DNA from: Tubulanus polymorphus
Lineage: Eukaryota; Nemertea; Palaeonemertea; Tubulaniformes; Tubulanidae
DNA length: 64,000 nucleotides
Reading direction: 5' to 3'
Assembly: GCF_964204645.1 (NCBI RefSeq)
Contig: NC_134029.1
Span: 17,502,450-17,566,449, forward strand
Under the pieces are notes generated by a model, which saw only the letters and a program-made list of their open reading frames with translations, was not told where the DNA came from and did no database searches. Below, in pieces: positions 12,241 to 24,200 of the stretch (the stretch's first letter is position 1; every line of letters starts with the position of its first letter). The position numbers were made by a program, and so were the translations under genes.

Positions 12241-12783
12241 CATAGTGTAAACAAATAAAAGATTTAGACTCGGTGTATAGTTCTAGTTTTATAGTTTAAC
12301 TCATTCGCCTATATCGCCGTTCAATCCGTGACTGAAAGCAACGTAAAAACGTGTAATCGACAGTAACCCGATCAACATCATCGGTTTCTAGTTATAGACT
12401 GAAATCTACTAACGAGCGAATAAAGTGTCGCTGTTCGCTCAGTGGGAGCACGTTATTCCGAACGGTAAACATTGAAGAGTCGGACTGACTCGATTTCATA
12501 CTATCGGAACTGATGCTCCTTTGAACATCTTGTGGTAGATTCTTCGTTCATTGATTGGCGGCAAGTGATGCGAGTGCGGGAATAGCAAACGTCTTGTTCT
12601 TTTTGAGACACGCATCCGGCTTGTCCTCTTGACGTGAACAGTGAATTTAATGACCGTTCTCGCCGAAGCCACGAAAATCTGTCACGCGGGAGAAACGTGG
12701 TACAATCGTAGTGAGTTTCGGTAACAAAATACGGATACTTTTTAAATTTGTGTGTCCATCTATAAAGAAAAGATACTTTAACA

Positions 12784-13169
12784 ATGGCTGAGACGACAAA
12801 TCTATCAAATACAACGGCATTTCCGAAAAACATTACCGAGGAAAATTCTACAGAGCCTGATCTGGGTGCCCTTATTGGTGTTGGATTTTTGTTTTTTCTC
12901 ATAGACCTTGTTGGACTATTAGGAAACGCCTTGGTAATATACGTTATTTTCAGTGACAGAAAAATGCGAAGTTCGGTGACAAACGTTCTCATCCTGAATC
13001 TAGCGATGGCCGACTTCTTTGTAATGCTTTTTGGTATTCCTGATATCATACAGTTTGTCCGCAACAGAGGCTGGACACTCGGGCAAGACACGTGCAGAGC
13101 AATGAGGTACATAATGACCTCTTCCGTGTATGCGTCAGTGATGACATTAATGGCTCTTTGCGTTGAGAG
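12784..13169 (+). CDS. Peptide-type class A GPCR, exon 1
   Basis: Exon 1 of a two-exon receptor of 368 codons; exon 2 is 27205-27925. It encodes an N-terminus with four N-glycosylation sequons (N6, N9, N16, N21), TM1 with GN at 47-48, TM2 with LNLAMAD (D77), the ECL1 RGW, the conserved Cys104 and TM3 up to CVER. The donor AG|GTGAGT at 13170 splits the Arg codon of the E-R-Y triplet, an intron position known in several GPCR families. Joined, it reads ERYIAIVHPIKA, which resembles TRH, ETH, neuromedin-U and trissin receptors; I cannot choose among them. It acts at the plasma membrane, presumably binding a neuropeptide. The start is the first Met before the glycosylated N-terminus. The strong donor, matching phase and intact motifs suggest a functional gene. 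Confidence 0.9.
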
Positions 13170-14530
13170 GTGAGTAGACACGAAAATATCCATGTGTTTC
13201 CGAAATAGTTATATCCTGCCCTTACATCTTGACATGAATTCATATAGCAACATCTTAACAAGTATACCAGAAAAATTCATTTCCATGTGTAAGTTGAAAA
13301 ATAGAAAGAAAAAAGAAAATGATAAAATATGGAGACTTTCCAGTAACATGCCACCTAGTTTATTTTTATCAATTTCTCAGCTCTGGTAAACTCGCCCAAT
13401 TCTATAGAGTCATTCATAAGCCTATTTCTATTCTGTTTATCCAAAACGCAAACACCTGCTTTTTTCTAAATCGAAATATATACGACGGAATTGAGATCGG
13501 GATCTGGAAATGTCAGAAAATCTACGCTAATCAATATAAAGGTCTATATTGACATTTGAATCATCAACATATTACTCTATGGACTTAGTGTTGATATTTC
13601 TCGTGATGGGCGCAGAGTGTATCGTATACCGTCCTGTTCTCTACAACACTTTCCGTGCTTATATCAATGAGTTTTCTCTCATCAAATTCATTTCGCACGA
13701 TGGTCATTACACAACGCTGAGCTCTTGAATTTGCGTACATTCGACGAACGGCACAGAATCGATAGGCCACATTTTTAATAACAAAACTGTGAAGTTTCCA
13801 CAAGTGTGATGTGATATCTCATACGCTGTATGTGCATCCTGTATTTGTAGTATGTTAATTGTGACCCGTACTTTCACCACGCAGTGTTAATTGCGATACT
13901 TGCAATGGGTTTCAATTATGCAGTTGTCATATTAATCATATTATAATTGTTGAATTACATTTGAAGAATTATCAAAACGTCAGATAACTGCGGCAGAGAC
14001 GCAACAAATACGTGGCAATATGAGTGATGGTGTCAATATCTGTCTGCTATTTCCAACAGCTCAGACATGTCCCCATTCACGGATGTATCATTTTAGTCTA
14101 ACAATCTAAATTTCACGATACAGAGATAGGTGCAAGACCAGAGCATTCTGAAATACATGATGTGATATTGCCATCATCTTTATCGAAACCGGGTGCTGGA
14201 CGTGACCAGCCACGCCTGGTCACCAACTTAACTAAACAATCAGTGATCGACGATTGATATCGTGTCTTAAATGGAGAGCAGGTTTTATGAAATTGAATTG
14301 AATGAAGAAAGAACGTTTTGTTTGAACCGCTCCTTTCCCCGTTAGCTAGAACTCAAGATAGAAAATGAGGATGTCTTTTAACGAAAAAGTTCAGCTGCAG
14401 AAAGTTTCAGCTCATGATCACAAAACCGAATCATCAAACTTTCTTGAATTTTATACTCTGTTCCACCGTCTGTGTCAAGTGACATCTGGCAAATTACGTG
14501 TGCATTTGCCATCATGCCAGTTTGTATAAC

Positions 14531-15290
14531 CCTGATGATTTGATTTGATTTGATTTGAACACTTTATTTTTCAAATATAATTTACAGCATAGTGTACAAA
14601 GCATAATACAAAATACAGTAAATTAGACCTGGAGGGGCCTGTAGAAACTAAGGAATAGTTCGTATAAAACAGGTCCCTCAAAAGAGAAAAGAAAAAAAGA
14701 GAAATGCAATAAAGAAAATAATATGCTCACAGTCAACCCTTAACACACAAAATGCAATCGAAGTAAACTATGATAACAGCTTGATTAAGATATAATCATT
14801 TAATAAGCCAGTTATTTTCTGAAATATTCCAAAAACAATAATTTTAGTTCGAATAACTGTATGATAAAATCAAGCACAAAGTTGCTTTCTATAATTTCTT
14901 TGGAACAGTTTAGAATTTTCCATGTTTTTTAGATTTTCACTGATGTTATTCCAAAGTAGAGGGCCGGATACTTTTACTGAAAATTTTCTTCTTAGACTAT
15001 TGAAAGAAAGTGTTTGTAAATCTTGACGTCGCCGAGTATTGTGACTGTGGATTTGAAAATTTTGGTTCCAATAGTTTTCGAATGATTTCGGTAATTCGGA
15101 GTGGACAGATCTGTAGATAAAAGTACCTAGCTGAAGTTTATTAAATATCTTTGAGCTTGAGGATATTAAAAGCTTTGAATATAGGGTCAGTGTGCGCCAA
15201 ATAATCGGAATTAGAAATTAGCCTGATAGCTCTTTTTTGCAATACAATTAATGGCTGAAGTTTATTTTCAAAATTTCGATTAAAAATGCA
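14531..15290 (-). mobile_element. CR1/L2-like LINE 3' fragment
   Basis: On the minus strand it reads LQKRAIRLIS, HTDPIFKAFNILKL, LQLGTFIYRSVHSELP, NYWNQNFQIHSHNTRR and VSGPLLWNNI, the standard C-terminal phrases of CR1/L2-type ORF2. One frameshift lies near 15150. The 3' end (plus-strand 14533-14561) is a TTTGA pentamer repeat, the microsatellite-like tail typical of this clade. It is 5'-truncated. Confidence 0.8.
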
Positions 15291-16868
15291 TTAATAATGA
15301 GAGTAATAATGATAATGATAATCATGAAAATCATAATAATGATAACTAACAAACATCGTTTTCTTTAGATTCTAATACAGAGTCCAAACTAAATCACCAA
15401 GCAACACCCGGGATTGCAGTGTAGCTTACTTTAGGAGTAAGAAATTCTCGGTCTAACCCTTGCCCCAGTACCAACTTTAATACCGACCGCATAAATACCG
15501 AGTTTTAGAAGTTGAGAACTTTTCGTTTGAGGAGTGATTGGTCTTTGATCTATGGGGAAATCTGGTCACGTCTTATTTGATATACTTTGAAGCTCTCGTA
15601 AGAAAATCACATCAAAAAGATTTCACAATCTCCTTTCTTTATATATCGATGCCGCGGAAAGGTGAACGTTATGTAAAAAATGCGCGTCTTTTGATAGGGT
15701 GGGTTTTTATCTTTTGTTCTATCCCAATAGTTGTCAGCAATACCGTTTTACGGTACAACAGGTTTCATATATATGTATACGAATTTCTACGATCCACGCG
15801 ACGATTTGCGGACGACTCTAAAACTCTATCGTCTTGTTTTTCGCTTTGCTACCTTTGATTGCAGTCGCTTTGCTATTTCTTCGACCAAATAATTGACCCG
15901 GACAAACCACGGTTATCCTTGCTCGTCGAGGTTCTCATTCACCGTGGAGTAGAAAATCAGACAACCCAGTAAACAAAAGGGAGACGGAAAGAACCAAACA
16001 CAGGAATACCCTCAGTATTTCAAAAGACACCGATAATGGAAATACAGATTCAAGAAACATAAATATGATATATATTTTTTTGTTTTGTTACGTGCTACGT
16101 ATACTAGACGTGCTTCGACTACCACGTAAAATGTTTTTTGGCCAATTGGGGGGAAAAAGTCTTTGCTAGAAAAATAAGTGCGCGATTAAGTTAGGAAATT
16201 GTGTTCGAATGAGTGGTTAAATAAGGTGACGTGGTTCCGCTAACAACTACTTGCGCATTCATTCGGAAAAAGCAGGCAGACATGACCAAAAATGTTCGAT
16301 GCAACAAAATAAGCGTTCCGTATTGATCACAATCATTCTCGATACCTTTATTTTTCATGTTAAAAACCCACGCGGCATCGTCGTTTCCGTGCTCGTAATT
16401 TTTTTCGTCGTGAAAATGAACAAGTTTCGCGATGACGAGAATTCACGAAAAAAAAAATATATACATGGCTGAAATAGTTGCTGACGTGTGGTCAGATGAC
16501 GCTTTGCCACCGTTACTTGAATTAATCAGATTGACTGAGCGCAAAGAGCGATATTCTGTCTAAACCAACGTCATGCGTTAAATACGTTCTTACGCCTGTC
16601 AAAAGCCGGTCGTAAATAGAAGAAAATTACTTCATAATTATAGTAATTCCGATAAGATTTTCTCAATTAATTAGCCTACCATCTAAATCTAGGCCAGCTA
16701 ATGTGAGTGTAAACCGCTTATATGTATTATATATAGGCATTGAAGCAAAATGAAATTACCAGTTTCTATATCTTTTTAATTGACAATTAAAGAGATCTTG
16801 CTTACAGCCATACGCTTTTTACCGTAACTATACGCCGCATAAGTTGGTAAATACGATACGATGAGTTA

Positions 16869-17717
16869 AGGCTGGCTTATGTCGACAAGCAACGCGATGC
16901 CTTCCGGCTCCTACCGACGCAACTGAGAGCAACTGCGATCGCAGCCCAGCTTATGCCGACTGCGCTCCGATTCCCAGCAACTGAGGCCGACTATCGGGAT
17001 ACGAGATCCTCCCAGTTGCTTCCCTGCTTATGTCGGTTATGATTACTGGCAACTGCACCGGCTCAGATGTTCACGTGATAAGCATTTTGGAGAATAAATT
17101 TGAAAAATTTTGAATTATTGGGAAATATATTTCTATTAGAAAAGCTATTTCTTCAAGATCTTTATTTTTCTGATTCTGTTAAGAATACAATGTGTTAGCG
17201 ACACCATAGTAAGATGGCCGCTCTCACCATAATTCTACCAATTTCGTTTCTAAATCTTCGGTCCAGTCATCTGCCGTGCTGGAGGTTTGGTTTACGTTTT
17301 GAACTACTTGAATTTGAAAGTTTATGACTAATTACGAATGACTCTAACTAGCGGTCATAATATGTACTATATATATGCGGTCTCTTATTGGCTGGAACCC
17401 CTGCGCTCAGTTCCGTCGCGTCGTAGATGAGCTTATGTCGGTTGTGATCGAAAGCAACTGTCCGCCTACCCATGGACGTATAAACTAGATTTACTAGATA
17501 ATCTAGTTTATACGTCCATGGCCTACCGTAGGCCGCAGTAGAACATGGGGTACTAGCCGGATATGGCTTGCGACGAGTCGGTAGGCGTCGGGTTGCCGTC
17601 ACAAGCTGGCTTATGTCGAACCGATAGAGCAGCTCGTAGGTCGCTAGTTGCCGCTAATCGGCGATAAACCCAGTTGCGTCGGTAGGCGGTGCGTTGCTTG
17701 TCGACATAAACCAGCCT
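16869..17717. mobile_element. PIF/Harbinger-like MITE
   Basis: Terminal inverted repeats start AGGCTGGCTTATGTCGACAA (16869-16895) and end with the complement at 17691-17717, one mismatch in 27. Flanking bases are TTA on both sides (16866-16868, 17718-17720), the TWA target duplication expected of PIF/Harbinger. Internal sequence is GC-richer than the intron and repeats GCTTATGTCGG and GGTAGGCGG phrases in both orientations; no transposase frame is present. Superfamily assignment rests on target-site size only. Confidence 0.75.
17465..17527. repeat. 51-bp perfect hairpin flanked by 6-bp direct repeats
   Basis: Arms 17470-17490 and 17501-17521 are perfect 21-bp reverse complements (CCATGGACGTATAAACTAGA...) around a 10-base loop. 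The unit 17471-17521 is bracketed by CCTACC at 17465-17470 and 17522-17527. It lies inside the MITE. Confidence 0.9.
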
Positions 17718-17819
17718 TTATTTATATGAAAGGCCCTCGTTGTTAAGACTAAGTTAAAAATAAGACGATTAGGTATTTTCTGACATTGCAGCGCGTCAGA
17801 TTGGCCGTCGTCAAGTGCA

Positions 17820-18200
17820 AGCTGCATACTGAAGTAACAATGAAACTAACTTGAATTTTTATTTACGATTTGAAAATTGATACATTTATCGCCTAATATT
17901 GTCAACAACGAATGATATGATATGATGATATTAAGGGTCGATTAAGTTATTTTGAATTTAAGTAAGAATGAATTTACCGACAAACAGTCTAACCAGGCTA
18001 GCCCCAATAGTGATGACGTAGGGCACATCCACTCAAATTCATTACCAAAAAGACAAATCTTTTAAAAAGAATATAAGATTCATGAAATAGATTCAATTAC
18101 AGGATGAACATAAAAATTCACAATTCTATTTTTTATTTAAAACGCCAATATTGATGACCAATATTGAAGACGTAGTGCATATCGACTCACACGGACCCCT
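17820..18200. repeat. Dispersed repeat family R, copy 2
   Basis: Same landmark order as copies 1 and 3. It lies about 100 bp beyond the MITE. An internal duplication of the CCAATATTGA phrase is seen at 18150-18170. Confidence 0.6.
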
Positions 18201-21200
18201 TTATGAATTACGAATAGTAGTTGTTAATGTACACAAACATTATTTTAACGATTTTTGCGGCGTCAAAAAAGTTACAGTTGAATTTGCAAATATGATGCTT
18301 GTGGACAATTGCACTTACAATAATGATTGATTGCTCCACAAAAAATATCCCAATTTTTACCCTTGCTGTATAGAGTAGGACAATTTACGGAGCTGCTTGC
18401 CCATGGACTGTCACGATTGTATGAATTTGTAGGCACTCGGCATTATCATTAAATATGGTTTAAGGTATCGGAGATTGCAAAGAGAAGGGCATTCTAAAAC
18501 AAAATGGTACTCATTTTCAGATTGCATATAAAAACCTCTAGGCTGTACCCATAGCCGACACTATCCTGTAGTGTGAGTTCCCACTCTGCAAGGCTCTCTT
18601 TTTCGAAAATCCATGTTACATAGGTCAGCCCCGGTATGTAGATTTTTACAGTCCCAGTTTAATCGAATAAGATTTCGAGTGCACGAAGTTTATCACGCAC
18701 ATATGAGTGTTTTGTTCAATTAATGATTTGCATATCGATCTCTGCGCCGAGACGTTCTCGCCGGTATCTTATTAATGTCCTTGGCATCATTTTTCCGAGG
18801 CAAAAACGACAATATATAGATAATTTGCTGTGCGTCCCTTTAATGTAAGAACTTGTCTTCATTGTAATTTACCAATTTTCCCAATGTAAAGAGCTCTAAA
18901 TGCAGATTATTGATGGAAGTCTTTGTTTGATTATCCAAGGTACCCGGTAATAAGTCTTTCGATGATTAAGATTAAGAATGAATTTGGAAGTATTCGCAGT
19001 GAGTTACTTTGAATGCAAACGATTGTCGTGGCCTTTTAGACACAAAATTTTAGAATCAATTTGATCACCTATTCTATCGTGCAATGAAGTTGAAAACAAT
19101 ATCCCATACCTCAGATAGAAGTACAGAATATCAAAATGAAATTAACCTCACCAGACCTTGCAGCGAAGCATTCATTCTGAGAATTAAAATTGAATTAAAA
19201 CGCGCAGAAGAGTGAGAAATTACTGAGTTCGCTCGAGAAACCTGCAGGTTTGTATATAAAAATTATTTTGCCGAAGCAAAATGTTCAGGTTTTATATATT
19301 ATAGACGATGTACTGTAAGATACGAGTGTCTGTAGTTTCTCAAAGTCTTATCTCATAATTTCGCCTAGTACTCCTGCTATTCAACATTGAAACGTTGTAA
19401 TCTACCATATTCCCGGGATAAACTGCATGTTCGCCGACGTGAAGTTGTTCGGGCATTAAAACAAGTTCGTCTATAACCGCAATGACGTAAGCTAACTGCG
19501 TTTAACCTGTGGATAGTTCGCTAATTTTCACACAGACTCATATAAACGCTCGTATTTCAACAGGTTACTGAATCGATACCAAACAAGCGATCGACTGTTC
19601 TTAGTTATAGCTACCGTGGGGGAGATCTCTTCGAGATGCGTTGGTTTTAATTTTTGAATAGATAGTTTAAATTAACATACTCCGGGGTCCAGAACAAAAG
19701 AAAAGATGCGTCAAATGCCTCTATCGGGTTCCGCGTGGTTCCGCTTTCAGTTTTAGACGTTTTTAAAATACAGCAGAAATGTTACAGTTTCCGAGAGGAT
19801 GAGTGTCAAATTTTACAAACTTTAACAATCACTGTCTTGATGAAAAGCCCGCCTCAAAGGGAAGGCAGGGGTCCAGACCCCCAAGACCACCCCCTCGGGC
19901 ACCCCCTGAATCCGCTACTACAACGTGTTAACCAGGGGGGTACAGTGTCACGAAATAGTAATAGAGTTATTGAAAATAATGCAGTGTCACGAAATAGTAA
20001 AAGAATAATTGAAAATAATGTAGGTTTAATAATGTAAGTTTTTGAGAGTACAATAAAATATTATGGCAAATTCTACTGACGACTTTAATACAAAATTCAA
20101 AACGTAGATTAAGCCTATTTGATCTATGGTTTATAATGGCTGGGTCTTTTTAAGGTTTCGCATCATTAATCATTCCGTGCGATCGCGCGCATACTCGATA
20201 TTAATTTACTGACAATCTTGCGGGTCTTCAGCCACCCTGACGCACTCCATCAGATGTTCTCACCTTGCAACTTGTTCTCTCCACAAATGTATGATGAAGA
20301 TCGAGAGGTTATTTTGCAACGACTTTATATATGTAACTAATTGATACTGGATAGCGTAGCGAAAAAAAAGAAAGATGCCGCGCAGGTATGATCGAGTGAC
20401 ATACGTGTGTTTCTTCGGATGAATGAGAACTCTTAATCCAAAAATCTAAAAAAGATTCTAACGATATTCATGCTTCCTCTAACAGACTGGTGGAATGACG
20501 ATTACCAGTCAGTCAACAGCCGAAACTTTGCGGTTTCAATTCAATAAATCAATTTATGGATTTATCTATATATTCATTTCTTAAAACCATCTGCGCTCCA
20601 TTTCATATTCAAAGTTTCAATATTTCATCTCATTCGATATCTAAGTATCTATCACGGGACGTTTATCTTTTTATACAATATGTTTATACAATGTAGCTTT
20701 TTTACTTGCTAGGACTAGAAATGCACCAATGGTCCATTCATGTATATTGAGAGTCGTCACAGTTGGCAAGTTCTGCTGTATCATCTGAAATGAATATTAA
20801 CAAAAAATGAATGTAAAAAACTAAATATTGGCAAAATGAGTTCGGCCAACCTTTAGTGTAATAATCAATTGTCGAGGACATGTTCTATACAATTTCTATA
20901 ATGACGTTGCAAAATTCCGTGTTTGATGTACTTAACGGTGTCTTCAATGAATGGATGGAATCAATTACGAGATGGCTATTAGTGCGTAAAACGTGAAATG
21001 GAGTCAACTTCCGCTTGAAACTTTCTAAGCCGTTTTACAATCAATACGACACGTGTTCTCTGCTTCCTCTCGTCAACTGCCTTTTCTTTACTTTGAGAAA
21101 ATCCAAGCATTGGTTTAGCGAATTCTCTACGGGACGATTCGGCAGCCATCTTCACGCCGTATCCATTATACAATCCGAGTACCATGTTTACAGCTAGCGA

Positions 21201-24200
21201 AACCAAAGCGTCGTTGCATTAAATTGAATTTGAGGTTGAAACTGCGTCCGTGATTGTATAATGAAGACAAATTTCGCAGATAACAGTCACTGTTTTCGCT
21301 GCGCATACATCGCTTTCGGCTGACACGATTGACAGATTTATGAACGCGTCCCGCGGGACTCGATCAATTCATCGATCGAGGCAATCATTGATATCTGACA
21401 AGGTTTTCTAATCGAAAGATTAATATTCCCATCGCTGACACTTCTATCATATGTTTAGACAAATGTCTAACGTAATGTAGTATGAGTAGTGTAATTACTA
21501 TAGTTTATACCGTGTATAACAAACACACCTTACATTATTCAATGAAACGAATCATCGTACATTCAGTGTCAGATTCAATTAGAAGTCTAAGAAAAAACCC
21601 AGGCAAGCCTCCATAGTAGAGCCCACGTTGGACTACGTTTGGTATGAAAATCTGATAATAAGTCTAAACCATTAGATAATTCTTCAGACTTTCGCCCGTC
21701 TGTAAGAAATGGAACTGAAAACATTAAAAGGGCTTTTTGATTTGTAATTTGGAAAAGATAACAATATTTTCAGATTCAAAGGAATCATCGTTCTCAATTT
21801 TTCGGCTATCAAAGTACGTATGAAAGTGGCAAATCATGATGTCAGTGCGATACCAGAAACTGTCTACCATTTAAGGAATATCGGCTTCCAATAAAAGATA
21901 TCTGCAGTAAGATTATTTGGATTATTACAGCTAAATTCATATTTACACTGATTTATTGACCAGCTTGCCATTCGAGTGATATCCATTACAAGTTTTATGG
22001 GGCGAATATCTGTCTGGATTCCTCGCTATCGATAGCGCATTTTGTCGATCATTCAAATTCCTATATATTCAAATATAATTCCTCGAGACTGAAATTGAAT
22101 ATTATTTACCGAATAGGTTCAATCGGTAGATATTCCAATCAGACAGTTTAGTAGATTAGCCAAAGGTTTTATAAGAACCATCATTCTATAGATTTCACAT
22201 GAGCATTTGATCTTTTCCATTGGATTATTGGTATACGAGTAATCGAATTGAATTTTTCTTCCATCGCGAAACAACATCAGACGATGGTTGAATCCCAGGC
22301 CCGTGCCGAGCTTTTTTGAAAAAGGGCACTTTTTAGTGACAAATGGCAGATCTTTGAATATGTTGTGCCTGGGTACCTGAATAAATCATTTAAGAATGGA
22401 TTACTTTTCAGTTTCATAAGAAAAACATGAAAATTGTATCCAAATTGCGGAAAGTCTTGACCCAAGTCGTTTGACACTGACTTTAAAGGGTACTTTTAAA
22501 GGGAACATTTTAGAGGTTCGTTCACTACCCACGAAACCCCCTTGACATGAGCCTGTAGCCTGCTGGAGCTCCGGTGTCACTCGGTTATCATGTTAACCCT
22601 TTGAACAATTTCTTGGAGGTGCAGATGCGTACGTTTTAGTGCCATTGAACCCTCTCATGACAATTTGAAGGAGTCGAGTACATTGTTTATATTATAATAA
22701 CATTTGAAGGGGGAATTTTGAGGCATCGTCTTGCCAGTCTCAGAGTACCAGCATTAGACTTTACAAGCCATTTACTGGCGATTTGCTGTCATTCATTGTA
22801 ATCGTAAATGCGACTCCTTCAATTTCCGTAATTATGATCGAAGCTGCTCCATCTTGTACTCCTTGCTTTCGTCTGTCAAGTCAATGAAGTAATATCTTTG
22901 ATTGATAATGATATGTAAGCTTTACCTAAAGTCTACACATTCCGATCTTCTCAATGGACTGCATTGCCACAAGCTACCGATATCTTGCAGGGCCCTATCA
23001 TCATTACACGATGCAACTGGAAATATACGAACTCTATTATGAAGGCATTTTTTCAACGTGAAAAAAGGCAAAATTACCCTTGTTGGAGCAGAAACCGAAG
23101 AAATTCCACAATATATAGTTTAAGATTTCAAAGTTAAGCCTATATCATGTGGAATGGCATCAACCATTTTGATATGGTTTGATTTTCTTGTATGAAAATA
23201 AACGATGAAAAATTCAATATTACATTTAGTTTTATTATTCTAAACCTGTCTATAACTATTCATAAATAGTTTTATCAGTGTGGTGAACTGTTAATGGATA
23301 GACGATGGTTACACATAAAACACAATTCACATGCGAGGCTCATTGTAAAACCTAGATGGAATTTTTTTTGACTAACGAACTGTACCATAAACGATAGCGT
23401 AGCCTATTATTGAATATGTCATTCTTTCTGTATCATTTGAGGAAAATCAATGTGCACGCATCTCCTTTTTTTGTTCCCACAAAATAACCGAAGTCGATGC
23501 CATATAGAAAAGGTCGCGACACAAAACTCGATCGATCGGGACAACGACATATACAGTTTGAACGCGGTAATTAAGGCGATCACGACCTATCATTTACTGG
23601 AAACATTACGTATCCATAATTGCGTTTTGATGAATCGGACTCACTTTCGGCACGAGAGATTGCTTCAATACTTGCAGTACGATTTTGCTGTTTATATCCG
23701 CGATGATAGCTCGCAACCACATTTATCTATATATCGAAAATCGATGTATTACCATCGTTGGTATTGTTAAGAGGTTTTGTGATCAAATAAAAACTGAATT
23801 CAGTGAGAAGCTTAGGCTTACGTCGAGAGAGAAAACAAATTGGGTACGTTTTTCAATATGTTAGATGCCCGAAGTATATATTGTAAACGAGTATACGGAT
23901 AGCGTGTAAGCAAACACTTGAAACCACCTTCTTCAGACAACTTTGTAATATACGTTGCAGATTCATAGTTTTGCGATAAAGATACGTTGGAGATGTTCGC
24001 CTCGTCGAATTTTCAACGGCCGATGCAGAGCTTCGTAGGGTTTATATCTTTTCGGTGTATTTTTGCGTTTCTCGCCTATTCTTCGGCACATCCAATGTTC
24101 TATCGGGGCTAGGTCGAATTTCACGAAAATGTTCAACTAAGATTTGAAATTCTGTTCTGTTAAAAAAAAACTGTTTTCAGTTTACTTCTGAACAATATTG

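Noticed and set aside
12501-13193. 230-codon minus-strand open frame
   Set aside because: Antisense shadow of GPCR exon 1; it has no recognisable domain, while the plus strand has all class A motifs.
15538-15858. 106-aa open frame in the GPCR intron
   Set aside because: No family resemblance, no splice sites in the right place, and intron location.
23450-23770. 106-aa open frame in the GPCR intron
   Set aside because: No recognisable motif; length expected by chance in 14 kb.
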